A stretch of DNA of 64,000 bases. Source: Suillus spraguei. Taxonomy: Eukaryota > Basidiomycota > Agaricomycetes > Boletales > Suillaceae. The stretch lies in contig JABCPU010000131.1 in the NCBI GenBank assembly GCA_016800925.1, forward strand, positions 102,190-166,189. Reading direction: 5' to 3'. Each line of letters starts with the position of its first letter. The stretch's first letter is position 1. Position numbers and translations under genes: made by a program. The notes beneath the pieces were generated by a model. That model worked only from the letters and a program-made list of their open reading frames with translations, made no database searches and was not told the DNA's origin. Of this stretch, positions 49,096 to 59,318 are shown piece by piece.

Positions 49096-49830
49096 ATTAA
49101 TTGACACTTCCGGCGAGGCTCGTGAAAGAGCCTTTCGAGAGGTCTGTTAACCAATCACAACATGAATAAAACTCCTACAAAATGAAAAGAAAATGAAAAC
49201 ACGTCGCTGGACATCATACAGCCAGGTTTATGGGCATGAACACTACCAGCTTGAGCAGCGCTCGATTGCAGGCTACTACAGAAGGGTCGATGAGCTCATT
49301 CCCCCAGTGTACATCACAGGAACTTGTATTTTGCTCTGAGTCGTTGAGTTGTAAGTGATTCCAAGTTACTGGAGCGTGAATTTCACCATTGACTCGGAAC
49401 TAACTTCACTCAAAACACCTTGTCAGCATCAGCCTGAGCTGGGCTCAACTGCTGCATGCTGCTACACAGGGCTAGTAAACGTATTCATACTGTACTATGG
49501 GCTCCGAGTCTTCCCAGACTGGTGAGTCGATTGTGTTCTTGTTTTCTCATTCATCGGCCAGAGGCTGTTGAATTCAGCTTTATGCACCATTGTGCCAACC
49601 TACTCCGCCGTGCCACACATTGTATATTTCACCCATCCTACCAATTGGGTGAGTCCGAGTCGCGCTGGCGTATGCACTCTTCTTGGTTCATTCTTTCTGA
49701 CTGTGTGCGACTGCACAATGATCGCATAAGTACATGTGCTCTTATTTGATCCTTACTACTGTCTACCCTTAGTCACCGTCATCTTCGCATATCTTTAGGA
49801 GGATAGGAAATAGCTATAGATTGCTGCATT
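49096..49830. other. Element interior without supported gene
   Basis: Lies between the small gene and the peptidase relic. A plus ORF at 49456-49749 has no motif. Nothing else seen. Confidence 0.4.
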
Positions 49831-50672
49831 TCATGCAGTAGGTACTCTAGCTACAAGTGTATGTACATAGTGTCTGAAAGCTACCATGTCCTCCTCGCGC
49901 ATGCCAGGTCTATGAGCTCCCCGCAGGACTGCCACAATTGCCGCCAAGACCCAGAGACCACAGTCATAACCGTTTGTTTGCAGAGGATGATCGATCAGCG
50001 GTTGGGCTACCCGCCTTTTAGGTCCCTATAATCAGAGCCACGGCGTTGGTGAGCAATGGAGGACAATCGGGCGATGAGATTCATGATGTCCTAGAATCAT
50101 CGTTAGTTTGACAGAACGTGACTCGAATCAGTACTGACCTTAACATCACTTTTCCATGCCTGTCGCTCAGCTAGGCTGTCAAAGAGATATAGTTCTTTAG
50201 TCGAAAATAGATGCACAGAATACCCAGTGTCCGACTGGAGATGGGCGATGAATGGGTAAGATCCAGATATCTTTCTCCCAAAATGATGTCCACGATGTAT
50301 TCCGCCACAGTACGTCATCCGCTGCATTGTATCGTATACGAGGGAGATCATGTGTTGAGAGAATAGCACAAGGCCGAAAATGTGAGCCTTTGAGCATCTC
50401 GGAGTAGAGCAACGCCGCACAGCTGTTATACACACATCATTAAGGCGGGCAGTGGGCCGTGCCAGTAAGGACATGTCCCTTGGCTCAAATACTTGAAGGG
50501 GAAAGCCATCTTGCGCTGGTCGCACTCGAGTCGGGGGAGCACCCGAGGATGGTACTATGATACTTTCCTCGGAGTGAGGGATTTCGAAGGCATCCGTACG
50601 AAGATCCTGTAACATAAGATGAGTTCGAGCACCTATCCAGCGATGGGAACATACCCTGGAAGCTGCCAGCAA
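49831..50672 (-). pseudogene. Ulp1-like (SUMO-peptidase fold, C48) cysteine peptidase relic
   Basis: Pieces in neighbouring frames give the family order: RPTARLNDVCI, then CAALLYSEMLKGSH, DVLWRNTSWTSFWEKDIWIL followed by PIHRPSPVGHWVFC (catalytic His), ELYLFDSLAERQ (catalytic Asp), and QTNGYDCGLWVLAAIVA (oxyanion Gln and catalytic Cys). All four active-site positions are visible. At least two frame changes (near 50430, where a base of an AAC codon is missing, and near 50210) prevent a single product. In KDZ elements such peptidases accompany the transposase. The relic starts about 20 bases after the transposase stop, in the same direction. Confidence 0.68.
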
Positions 50673-50691
50673 ATCGTGTATTCAGGTTTGC

Positions 50692-53600
50692 CTACAATAT
50701 CTCTTCGTCGTCGTCGCTAACAGTACTGTCAGGTAAAATGTCCGAGAGCGCCGCTTCTTCGGGAGCTTCTTCAGGTGCGAAAAAGTCCCGCCAGTGTCAT
50801 CTTCGAGGGAGGGATCGGGGAGCGCCAACGACGTAGGGATGAGATCGTAGATGGTAGTTTCTGATGGACCCTTGCTCTCTGAAAGGGTGATCGCAAGCTT
50901 GACTGCAATGGAAGCATGGTGGCAAAGCGAATGGAAGATACAAGTGGGGTGACCCATTTAGTCTGCAGCTGGAGGACGTGATCCCGCCGTTGCTGCAGTG
51001 GGAATGAGAATGGATGATCTTGTAGAATCAGTAGCAATCATTGTTAGCCAGGTAAATACATACTAGTGGGAGAACGTATGGCGAGTTCTAGCGCAGTCAG
51101 CTCATCTCTGAACCATCGACAAAGATTGTCCGCTTCGAGCCCAAGACGGCACTGTTCTTCACGGCACCGATCTTGTTTAAGTAACGCTCGTATCCCATCT
51201 CTCATATCGACATCTTCAATCCAACGAGGCACATCACCGACGGATGGGGTGATCCAGACATCCTCCATCAGGGTCTGATCATTGCGAAGGTCAGCGAGTT
51301 TGGTAGGTAGAGGAGCAGGGAGTGGGACACCCCAAGATGGATAAAGAGGCTCTCGAGACGCTCGCAGTAAGAATTGAATTTGCGGATCGCTGTCATCAGG
51401 CAGGCTGACGCTTCGCAATAGCCTTACGTGTCTGTTGATGTAACTTTGTGCCTTCGAGATTTGCGTCATTCTCTGCATCAAGATAGAACTGTTGTACTTA
51501 CCAAGTGCCTGGTTTGCGCCACCAACTGCACGATCAAGTTTGTCCCATTCGAAAAAGCTTCCTATAGCTCTCTTCCGGATATTAATTTTGAGATCGCGGG
51601 CCATGAGGAGCGTTCGAACAAAATCTAGGTCAACGCCCTGAAGTTCTGGGAAACCTGTCTTGAACATTGAGTGAGGCGTATAATACTTCAACCTTGTTCA
51701 TCAAACGATCGTGGCTACGTTCGAGACTCTCCAGAGCATCTAATGTCTCGTCGGTATTGGTGCCTTTCTTACTACAGTGCGTGTCACCTGCAATGCCTTT
51801 TCTGAAGCATCTAGGTCAGCCTGCAGAGTGAGGACAACATCAAGTTCCTTCTTCAGGCGTGCAGGAGCATCTGAAGATGGCAATGTGTCGTTAGTAAGAT
51901 TTGTAAGCGGTACTGACGGACGTACAAGCACGAATGGACAGTTGAGACTTCTTCTGATCTGCCCACTGATCCCGAAGGTCCTGAGTTTCAATCCCACAGT
52001 TATTTAGAACCTCTTTTGCTGTTGCGCCCTGACCATTAACTCCACGTTTGAGGCGCCGTTTAATCCAATCGGCCAGGTCTGTTCGCATCTCCAGACCGAT
52101 AGCACCTGCCTGCCGGTCTATTAACCAAAGACGTCTTTGGCGCTGTCCGTAAATTTATGTAAATGAAGAATCATCCAAGTACTTGCCGGCCACTTACTGA
52201 AGATGATCTTTGAATGCCAATCAACTTGACAAACCTTTGACCACAGCCTCTCAGTACCTTCGCCATCTGTTAGCCCAAGACCGGTGCACATCCGCGGGTT
52301 ATATTCGAGCTGACACGCCCACTCATGACCATATGCATGCATGGCTGTGGTAGCAAATCGAAGACGTGAAGTTACTGAATGAGGAAGAATGTCATACTAT
52401 ATAGAAATACATCAGATTGAACAGTTTTCTATTAGCAAACCACTTACTTGGATAATGAGCGCGAGAGGACGCAACCGACATCGTATAGCGTGACGACAGT
52501 GGCTTCCTGTGGTAACAGAGAAAATAGGTGCTCGATGAGTGATACGGCATATTTTTGCTGCTCGCCAGGTGAATCGATGTTGGCAAAGAAGAGTGGGATG
52601 TCGTGACAGCAGATAAGGCCATGATGCCCGTATCGTCGAAGGAGTCCATGGCGGCCTTCTGCTTCTTACCATCCGCGCTTCGTATGAATGTTCGCATTGA
52701 TCGATGGCCTCATCCGGAACTAAGGAAGCGCGAATCTTGGGTGGACGTTTACGTTGTGTGAGAATGCGCGATCCAACACTGTCGACCTGGGACTTAGGAA
52801 GGAAGTACGAGGGTGTGTAGAAGCGCGGGCAGTCACCCGCAGATCGTCGATGACGATGATGGAATTACCGTCGGTTGCGACATGTATATCTCGCCTTCGC
52901 TAAGTGGCCTGCCCAAGGAGACACCTCCGAAGCATGCTGGGCAACGCTGCATTAGAATTGAAGCGCATTGCCCTCGGAGCAGGGAGGTGGTGGTGGGCTT
53001 GGGGGTAGTCGTATTAGCCTCCTGATTACATTGGGGTCTCCGAGCCTCATAGACTCGCTCTCGAGAGATTTGTACCGCAGCCTCAGTCTGCTGCTTGACT
53101 TCGTTCTGGTAAAATGTCATACCACTGGACAGCTTGGCCAAGTCCACGTCGAAATGGTTCTTGAATGACCTGGCCCTGAGGTGCGATGAGTAAGTGTCCA
53201 TAAGTCAGATACTTCGAAACCCACAGTTGCATTGATCATCTGAAACCCTCGACGAGCATATGAGTCTTCAACGCAGAGGCAAGTGCATGGATGGCATCGC
53301 ATGAACGCTCAAACAGTGCCCGATAGAATGCGAGGAGTTCTACAGAGATTGCCATGCGTGGTTGGGATGGTGCAGTAGGGAAAAGGCCATGGTGAACGAG
53401 GACTTGCGAGAGCGTTGAACAGTTGCACGCCAGCACATTGACATCAAGGAAACCTGGAGCTGTCAGCTGAAGCTATGCATCATAAATGAGCTGCTTACGG
53501 TCAAAGAAGAGGCAGACCATAGAGAATCGTCGTTGTACACAACCCGAATTTGCGCAGGCAGATATGACCGGACACAGTTCTGGAAGAGGGCGGCCATGAG

Positions 53601-54075
53601 TTCTGGCCGAATACTTGAGGTGCGCGTCTACCAATGTAGGTATAAGCGTCTTCCAGGAAGCATAGAGGTTGTATGCCATTTTTCCTGGCAAGATATGGCG
53701 CCTCTGGGCCTCATGTGTCACATCTGTAGTAGGGCAAGATGTTTCTTGGGTAGGCTGATAGTCCGAGTCATTTGCAATGAAGTCGTCCTCGTCGTAAGAA
53801 TAATGATTCACGGCGTCTTCGATGTTCGTGGGTGTTTCGGATCGAACAGGCGCAGAACTAGACTCAGAGCTGGGAGTATCAGTAGTAGTTAGTACTTGCG
53901 GCTTCATTAGAGCAGCCATTTGTTCACGAATGCGCTGTTGTTTAGAATTGACGCCAGGAATATGAACCAGTGTCTGTGTTTTTTTGGCGTCTCGAGCCTT
54001 CTTGGGGCTGACGAAGTGGTATCCGAGTCCTGTAGATATCGGCTGAGCACCACGCGTAGGGCGGATGGGCGGCAT
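50692..54075 (-). pseudogene. KDZ (Kyakuja-Dileera-Zisupton) transposase, multiply frameshifted
   Basis: Starts MPPIRPTRGAQP at 54075. Conserved family text appears in order: YASWKTLIPTLVDAHLKY, CLFFDR, HHGLFPTAPSQPRMAISVEL then LAFYRALFERSCDAI, EPFRRGLGQAVQWYDIL, LMQRCPACFGG, IHVATDGN (after a shift), DSFDDTGIMAL, CHDIPLFFANIDSPGEQQKY, LYDVGCVLSRS, HAYGHEWACQLEYNPRMCTG LGLTDGEGTERLWS, RLKKELDVVLTLQADLD, FPELQGVDLDFVRTLLMARD, KINIRKRAIGSFFEWDKLD, LEDVWITPS-like text, LGLEADNLCRWF, and an acidic tail ending DDDEEIL. At least five single-base losses are inferred against the family (near 53105, 52895, 52870, 52685 and 52620). DNA transposase by family; this copy cannot be read through. Confidence 0.75.
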
Positions 54076-54363
54076 GGTGGTGGATGTAGTAGTGTAGAGC
54101 CAGGAAAAACGGACTTAGCGACTGAAATCAATGGCGACGATGCTCGTAGAGCGCAGAGGCTTTGTACAAGGTATGCATGCCATAGGCTCTATATCCATAG
54201 GCTCGATGAAGGGAAAGGTGATATTGACGAGGTTCTTACGAGGTCGTATTAGAGGTACAGGGCATCCAGGGAGGGCTACAAGGATCCAGGGAGGCGCTGG
54301 GGAGGAAGCAAGGGTATATTTGGGATGTTCTATAATTAGATGATCTAGATCATCCTCGAGACT

Positions 54364-54399
54364 GGGTCTCACAGACCATATAGTCCTAACATAATAATA
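54364..54399 (-). repeat. Right terminal inverted repeat
   Basis: Reverse complement begins TATTATTATGT, contains TATATGGTCT and ends GAGACCC, as the left repeat. It lies about 290 bases outside the transposase start. Confidence 0.65.
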
Positions 54400-54699
54400 C
54401 CATCTCAGAGACCTTTAATAGTACCGAGAACTACTGCCTGAGGTGGGAAAGATATGTCCCCGCTTCTTTTCCTGTCTACATCATTGACTCACGATCTGCA
54501 GTTCAGCACCGGTCGAGGAGTAGTAATGATCAAAACCCTAGGCACAACAGTAGAGGAAGAGCACTGAAAGGATTCCACAAACTAGCCAAAGTCAGCCACC
54601 ATTTCCAAGCTCATCTCAGCAAGTAGAAAGCCAGGTAAGGTTTTGTGGGCTTTGTCAGTAGTGACATGCTCAATTGGTGATGGTGTTTGCTTTCAGGCA
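54400..54699. other. Flank between element end and module relic
   Basis: No gene or repeat recognised. Confidence 0.45.
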
Positions 54700-55114
54700 T
54701 CAAGTGAGTGGGTCCCACTCACAAAGTGTAAGATTGTGAATACCCTTGCTCCTGGCGAGTGTTGGACGTCTCTCGCCTGGCATGAGAACATTCTCAGGGT
54801 AGTGGTGGAGGATGTACCACAGTGGGCCAGAATAGTGGTAGTGTTTTCCATGGAAAATCCCCCCTCGACCAATTGAGCATGCCTGTAAGATTGTCAATAA
54901 TTCTACAAATTAATCTTCATTAAAGCTTACCAAGAAGTGCTGTCAGTCCACCAACAATGCAAGGGATTCCATTGATCGCCCTCCAACAGTCAGAATCTTC
55001 AACTTCCCGCCTCTCAAGTCACTTTGCCAACAATGTCTCTGCTGCTATCCCACATTGCAAAGTGATGTGATCGAGAATTGAGTCCAGTCTGACAAAATCC
55101 ATAGTGAAATCCAT
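54700..55114 (-). pseudogene. Decayed paralog of the YPED-module gene
   Basis: From ATG 55114 the reading MDFTMDFVRLDSILDHITLQ, then CWRAINGIPCIVGGLTALLG, aligns with exon 1 of the gene at 47251; an intron at about 54890-54930 leads to HHYPENVLMPGERRPTLARS KGIHNLTLCE, aligning with its module. A stop replaces the residue after LLAK, the WRTLP segment is scrambled (GIFHGKHYHYSG) and the frame ends at 54700. It lies outside the inverted repeats that bound the KDZ element, so it is a remnant of another copy. Confidence 0.68.
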
Positions 55115-55257
55115 GTGGAATATTGTATGAGAAGTGGCACAGTTTGAGAAGGGGCCAGTGCGAGTGAGGGAGGCACTAAGAGAGTGACATCAATAGCAGA
55201 AGCGCACCATTGATAAGTGAAAAGTCATTACAAACTTTATTGATGTACCAGATAAGC

Positions 55258-55337
55258 TTGACCCTTGGCAAGCACCAGCATAAGCATGGGAATCCCAGGG
55301 ATTCCCATGCTTTCTGCTGGTGCTTGCCAAGGGTCAA
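55258..55337. repeat. 80-nt near-perfect palindrome
   Basis: Arms of 39 and 40 bases (55258-55296 and 55298-55337) around one central base, differing only by a small TA/GAA difference in the middle. Outer arm TTGACCCTTGGCAAGCACCA, inner GCATGGGAATCCC. Confidence 0.88.
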
Positions 55338-55535
55338 ATCACTGCACAGGTCATTCCTTATTCGGTCAAATCTGACAAATCAAGTACCATGCTCTACTTC
55401 CAGGGTTCTACTTCTGAGAACCTTCCTAATAGGGAAGTGCTTCCATTGGCCTCTGAAAAGCCAAACTTGACCAATACCAGCTCTCATATGTATGTCTGTG
55501 CACCTGCGAACTTAGAGATGGACAATGATATATAA
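55320..55535 (+). other. ORF fragment next to the palindrome
   Basis: Open reading AKGQITAQVIPYSVKSDKSS with MLYFQGSTSENLPNREVLPL and SHMYVCAPANLEMDNDI. No start of its own outside the palindrome and no family recognised; likely a transposon gene fragment. Confidence 0.35.
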
Positions 55536-55688
55536 CCAGACCAACAGTGATATCGACCAGTTTGCCCTCAATGTGGCAGTGGTAAACACTGACATTGGCC
55601 AGAAATCCTCAGCAGTCGAAGGGGGTGTGAGCGGGGACAGGCAGTTGAATACTGTCTGAATGTTCCAAGGTTTATACTGGAGGAATTA

Positions 55689-57273
55689 CAGTGGCTCAAA
55701 AACTGTCCGCATGTTTTGACATTTTTCACTATCTATGATATTGTGTGAGAATGAACAAATTCCTCAAGGACATACTTATACCACATTGTAGTATGGCTTC
55801 AGGGCTTTTATTTGAGCCCTACACCGTGGGAATCGGCGGAGATATGGTGGAGATATAAGGCTTATAAAATGATGACTCATGTGGACAGTTTTTTGAGTGT
55901 ATATTAAAACTATATAAATCATTATTTATGACACCATAAAAATCATGCCACTATTATATAAATTATAAAGTGGTGTCATTATGTTATTTTATGACTATAT
56001 CTAACTATATAAACCAGAATATCTCATGTATCATAGTCATAATCACCATGAAAGCCATCTCCTCTGCTCAAAGAGATAATATCCTCTCTCTGTCTTATGC
56101 TGGCCTCTCTGCTCGCCAAATTTCCTCTAGAACTGGAGTATGCAAGTCCACTGTGGCCAAGTTCATCAAAGAAAGCCACCCAGACAAGGAAAACTCTTGT
56201 GGAGGACGTCCATCCAAGCTTACCTCTACTGACAAAAGGGCTATTATCCAACATATCACTACAGGAAAGGCTGATAATGCTGTCCAAGCCACCCATTATA
56301 TCAATTCCACCATCACTACCCCTGTCTCTTCACAAACTGTGAGGAATGTTCTCAAGGCAGCTCATCTCAAGGCAGTAACAAAGAAGAAAAAGCCTCTTCT
56401 CTCCATCAAACATAGGCAGAGAAGACTAGCCTTTGCCTTAGCTCATCAACACTGGACTGTAGAGGACTGGAAGCGTGTTATATGGTCAGATGGAAGGTGT
56501 ATGTATGGAAAAAAGAAGGGAGATGGCCTAACAGACAGAGAGGTTAATGGGACTGTCAAGTTTGGAGGAGGTTCTTTAATGGTATGGGGCTGTATGGGAT
56601 GGAATGGTGTGGGAATGCTTGCTGAGGTTGAGGGGAAGATGAATGCTGAGCAGTATGTGGACATTTTAAATGACCACTTGCTGCCTAGCTTGGCAGAATC
56701 AGGGATTGATGAAGAAGATATCATTTTCCAACAGGATAATGATCCCAAGCACACATCCAGAAGAGCTAGGGAATGGTTTGAAGAACATAACATCAATGTT
56801 CTTGACTGGCCAGCACAGTCTCCTGATGTCAATGTCATTGAACATCTCTGGGGAACACTCAAGAAAAAGCTTCAAGCCTATGAAAACCCCCTAAAGGAGT
56901 ATGGGAGCTTTGGGAGAGAGTAGCAGTGGAATGGGGGAAGATCACAGCTGAGGATTGCCAGAAATTAATTGAGAGTATGCCTAGAAGGATAGAGGCAGTA
57001 ATTAAAGCCAAGGGAGGTCATACAAAATACTAGAATACCTGGTTATTACTGTAAAATACTTGAGTCAAAAAACTGTCCGCATGAGTCACCATTTTGTGAG
57101 CCTTGTATCTCCACCATATCTCCACCGATTCCCACGGTGTAGGGCTCAAATGAAAGCCCTGAAGCCATACTACAATGTGGTATAAGCATGTTTTTGAGGC
57201 ATTTGTTTTTTCTCACACAATATTATAGATAGTGAAAAATGCCAAAACATGCGGACAGTTTTTTGAGCCACTG
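55689..57273 (+). mobile_element. Tc1/mariner element, copy 1
   Basis: 1585 bases flanked by TA on both sides (55687-55688 and 57274-57275). The ends read CAGTGGCTCAAAAA-CTGTCC inward and long inverted repeats of about 200 bases follow, containing the block CCTACACCGTGGGAATCGG. One transposase gene inside. Confidence 0.9.
56048..57033 (+). pseudogene. Tc1/mariner transposase, one C lost in a C-run
   Basis: ATG at 56048 (MKAISSAQRDNILSLSYAGL) begins a helix-turn-helix pair: SARQISSRTGVCKSTVAKFI, then GGRPSKLTSTDKRAIIQHIT and TVRNVLKAAHLKA. The DDE catalytic domain follows: VIWSDGRCMYGKKKG (first Asp), FQQDNDPKHTSRRAREWFEE (second Asp) and WPAQSPDVNVIEHLWGTLKK (third acidic residue, spacing as in Tc1 elements). 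Frame is open to 56890, where five C replace the six seen in copy 2; the shifted frame stops at 56923. In the other frame similarity continues to KAKGGHTKY-stop at 57033. Probably inactive unless the run length is wrong. Confidence 0.85.
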
Positions 57274-57734
57274 TATACACAAGAAAGTCTATCGGCAGAC
57301 TCATAAACCTTCCGACAATTGAAATTGATACAATCTGCAAGCTGAGATCACTGAGAAGAGATTGTAGACAGTCGATCACATCGTGATAGAATAGACGAAG
57401 TGGCATTTCATGGGGCAGTCAGTTACGACATCTTCATACTTCCAACATGGGCCCGATGGTAACATCTCCACCCACTGGCATAGCTCCCTGCATGGCGGAA
57501 TGAAAGGGAACTTTCCTTCATCTGACATTACACATAGGCATAATGTGAAGTTAAGGAGACCGAGAGAAACTCACAGAGTCAAGATTTAGATATTCGTCAA
57601 TTTCTGACATGCTAAGGTTTGTTCACATCAACCAATGAGTGACCTCCTAATCTTTCTGGCTGGCAAAAGGATACCAAGGAACCTTGGTTCTTTGATGAGC
57701 ATAGATGTCTTGATCAAAACCGTCCATGAATGTA
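57274..57734. other. Spacer between the two Tc1/mariner copies
   Basis: 461 bases, no gene. Contains the TA duplications of both elements at its edges. Confidence 0.6.
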
Positions 57735-59318
57735 CAGTGGCTCAAAAAAACTGTCCGCATGTTTTGGCATTTTTCACTATCTATAATATTGTGTGAGAAA
57801 AAACAAATGCCTCAAAAACATGCTTATACCACATTGTAAGTATGGCTTCAGGCTTTCATTTGAGCCCTACACCGTGGGAATCGGTGGAGATATGGTGGAG
57901 ATACAAGGCTCACAAAATGGTGACTCATGCGGACAGTTTTTTGACTCAAGTATTTTACAGTAATAACCAGGTATTCTAGTATTTTGTATGACCTCCCTTG
58001 GCTTTAATTACTGCCTCTATCCTTCTAGGCATACTCTCAATTAATTTCTGGCAATCCTCAGCTGTGATCTTCCCCATTCCACTGCTACTCTCTCCCAAAG
58101 CTCCCATACTCCTTTAGGGGGGTTTTCATAGGCTTGAAGCTTTTTCTTGAGTGTTCCCCAGAGATGTTCAATGACATTGACATCAGGAGACTGTGCTGGC
58201 CAGTCAAGAACATTGATGTTATGTTCTTCAAACCATTCCCTAGCTCTTCTGGATGTGTGCTTGGGATCATTATCCTGTTGGAAAATGATATCTTCTTCAT
58301 CAATCCCTGATTCTGCCAAGCTAGGCAGCAAGTGGTCATTTAAAATGTCCACATACTGCTCAGCATTCATCTTCCCCTCAACCTCAGCAAGCATTCCCAC
58401 ACCATTCCATCCCATACAGCCCCATACCATTAAAGAACCTCCTCCAAACTTGACAGTCCATTAACCTCTCTGTCTGTTAGGCCATCTCCCTTCTTTTTCC
58501 ATACATACACCTTCCCATCTGACCATATAACACGCTTCCAGTCCTCTACAGTCCAGTGTTGATGAGCTAAGGCAAAGGCTAGTCTTCTCTGCCTATGTTT
58601 GATGGAGAAGAAGGCTTTTTCTTCTTTGTTACTGCCTTGAGATGAGCTGCCTTGAGAACATTCCTCACAGTTTGTGAAGAGACAGGGGTAGTGATGGTGG
58701 AATTGATATAATGGGTGGCTTGGACAGCATTATCAGCCTTTCCTGTAGTGATATGTTGGATAATAGCCCTTTTGTCAGTAGAGGTAAGCTTGGATGGACG
58801 TCCTCCACAAGAGTTTTCCTTGTCTGTGTGGCTTTCTTTGATGAACTTGGCCACAGTGGACTTGCATACTCCAGTTCTAGAGGAAATTTGGCGAGCAGAA
58901 GGCCAGCATAAGACAGAGAGAGGATATTATCTCTTTGAGCAGAGGAGATGGCTTTCATGGTGATTATGACTATGATACATGAGATATTCTGGTTTATATA
59001 GTTAGATATAGTCATAAAATAACATAATGACACCACTTTATAATTTATATAATAGTGGCATGATTTTTATGGTGTCATAAATAATGATTTATATAGTTTT
59101 AATATACACTCAAAAAACTGTCCACATGAGTCATCATTTTATAAGCCTTATATCTCCACCATATCTCCGCCGATTCCCACGGTGTAGGGCTCAAATAAAA
59201 GCCCTGAAGCCATACTACAATGTGGTATAAGTATGTCCTTGAGGAATTTGTTCATTCTCACACAATATCATAGATAGTGAAAAATGTCAAAACATGCGGA
59301 CAGTTTTTTGAGCCACTG
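57735..59318 (-). mobile_element. Tc1/mariner element, copy 2, inverted relative to copy 1
   Basis: 1584 bases, TA on both sides (57733-57734 and 59319-59320), same ends and subterminal repeats as copy 1. Nearly identical to it throughout. Confidence 0.9.
57976..58958 (-). pseudogene. Tc1/mariner transposase of copy 2, several single-base losses
   Basis: Starts at ATG 58958. Against copy 1 it lacks one base in GGCCTCTCTGCTC (near 58900), one in GCCTCTTCTCTCC (near 58606), one in AATGGGACTG (near 58461) and one G in ATGGGGGAAG (near 58073), but it has the full six-C run that copy 1 has lost. The helix-turn-helix and DDE segments are all recognisable in pieces. Not a working gene as written. 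Confidence 0.82.

Larger units (their letters stand above)
42187..54399. mobile_element. 12.2-kb KDZ-type DNA transposon with cargo genes
   Basis: Bounded by 36-nt imperfect inverted repeats (42187-42222 and 54364-54399). Inside, on the minus strand, are a KDZ transposase, a Ulp1-like peptidase and a small gene; towards the left end are a divergent pair of genes that share a module. KDZ elements of mushroom-forming fungi are known to be large and to carry extra genes such as TET/JBP dioxygenases and SUMO peptidases; no TET/JBP gene is seen here. No target duplication was resolved, so the exact ends are provisional. All large frames carry frameshifts, so the copy looks inactive. Confidence 0.6.

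Noticed and set aside
56446..56862. Minus-strand 138-codon reading in the Tc1 element
   Set aside because: Antisense shadow of the transposase DDE domain.
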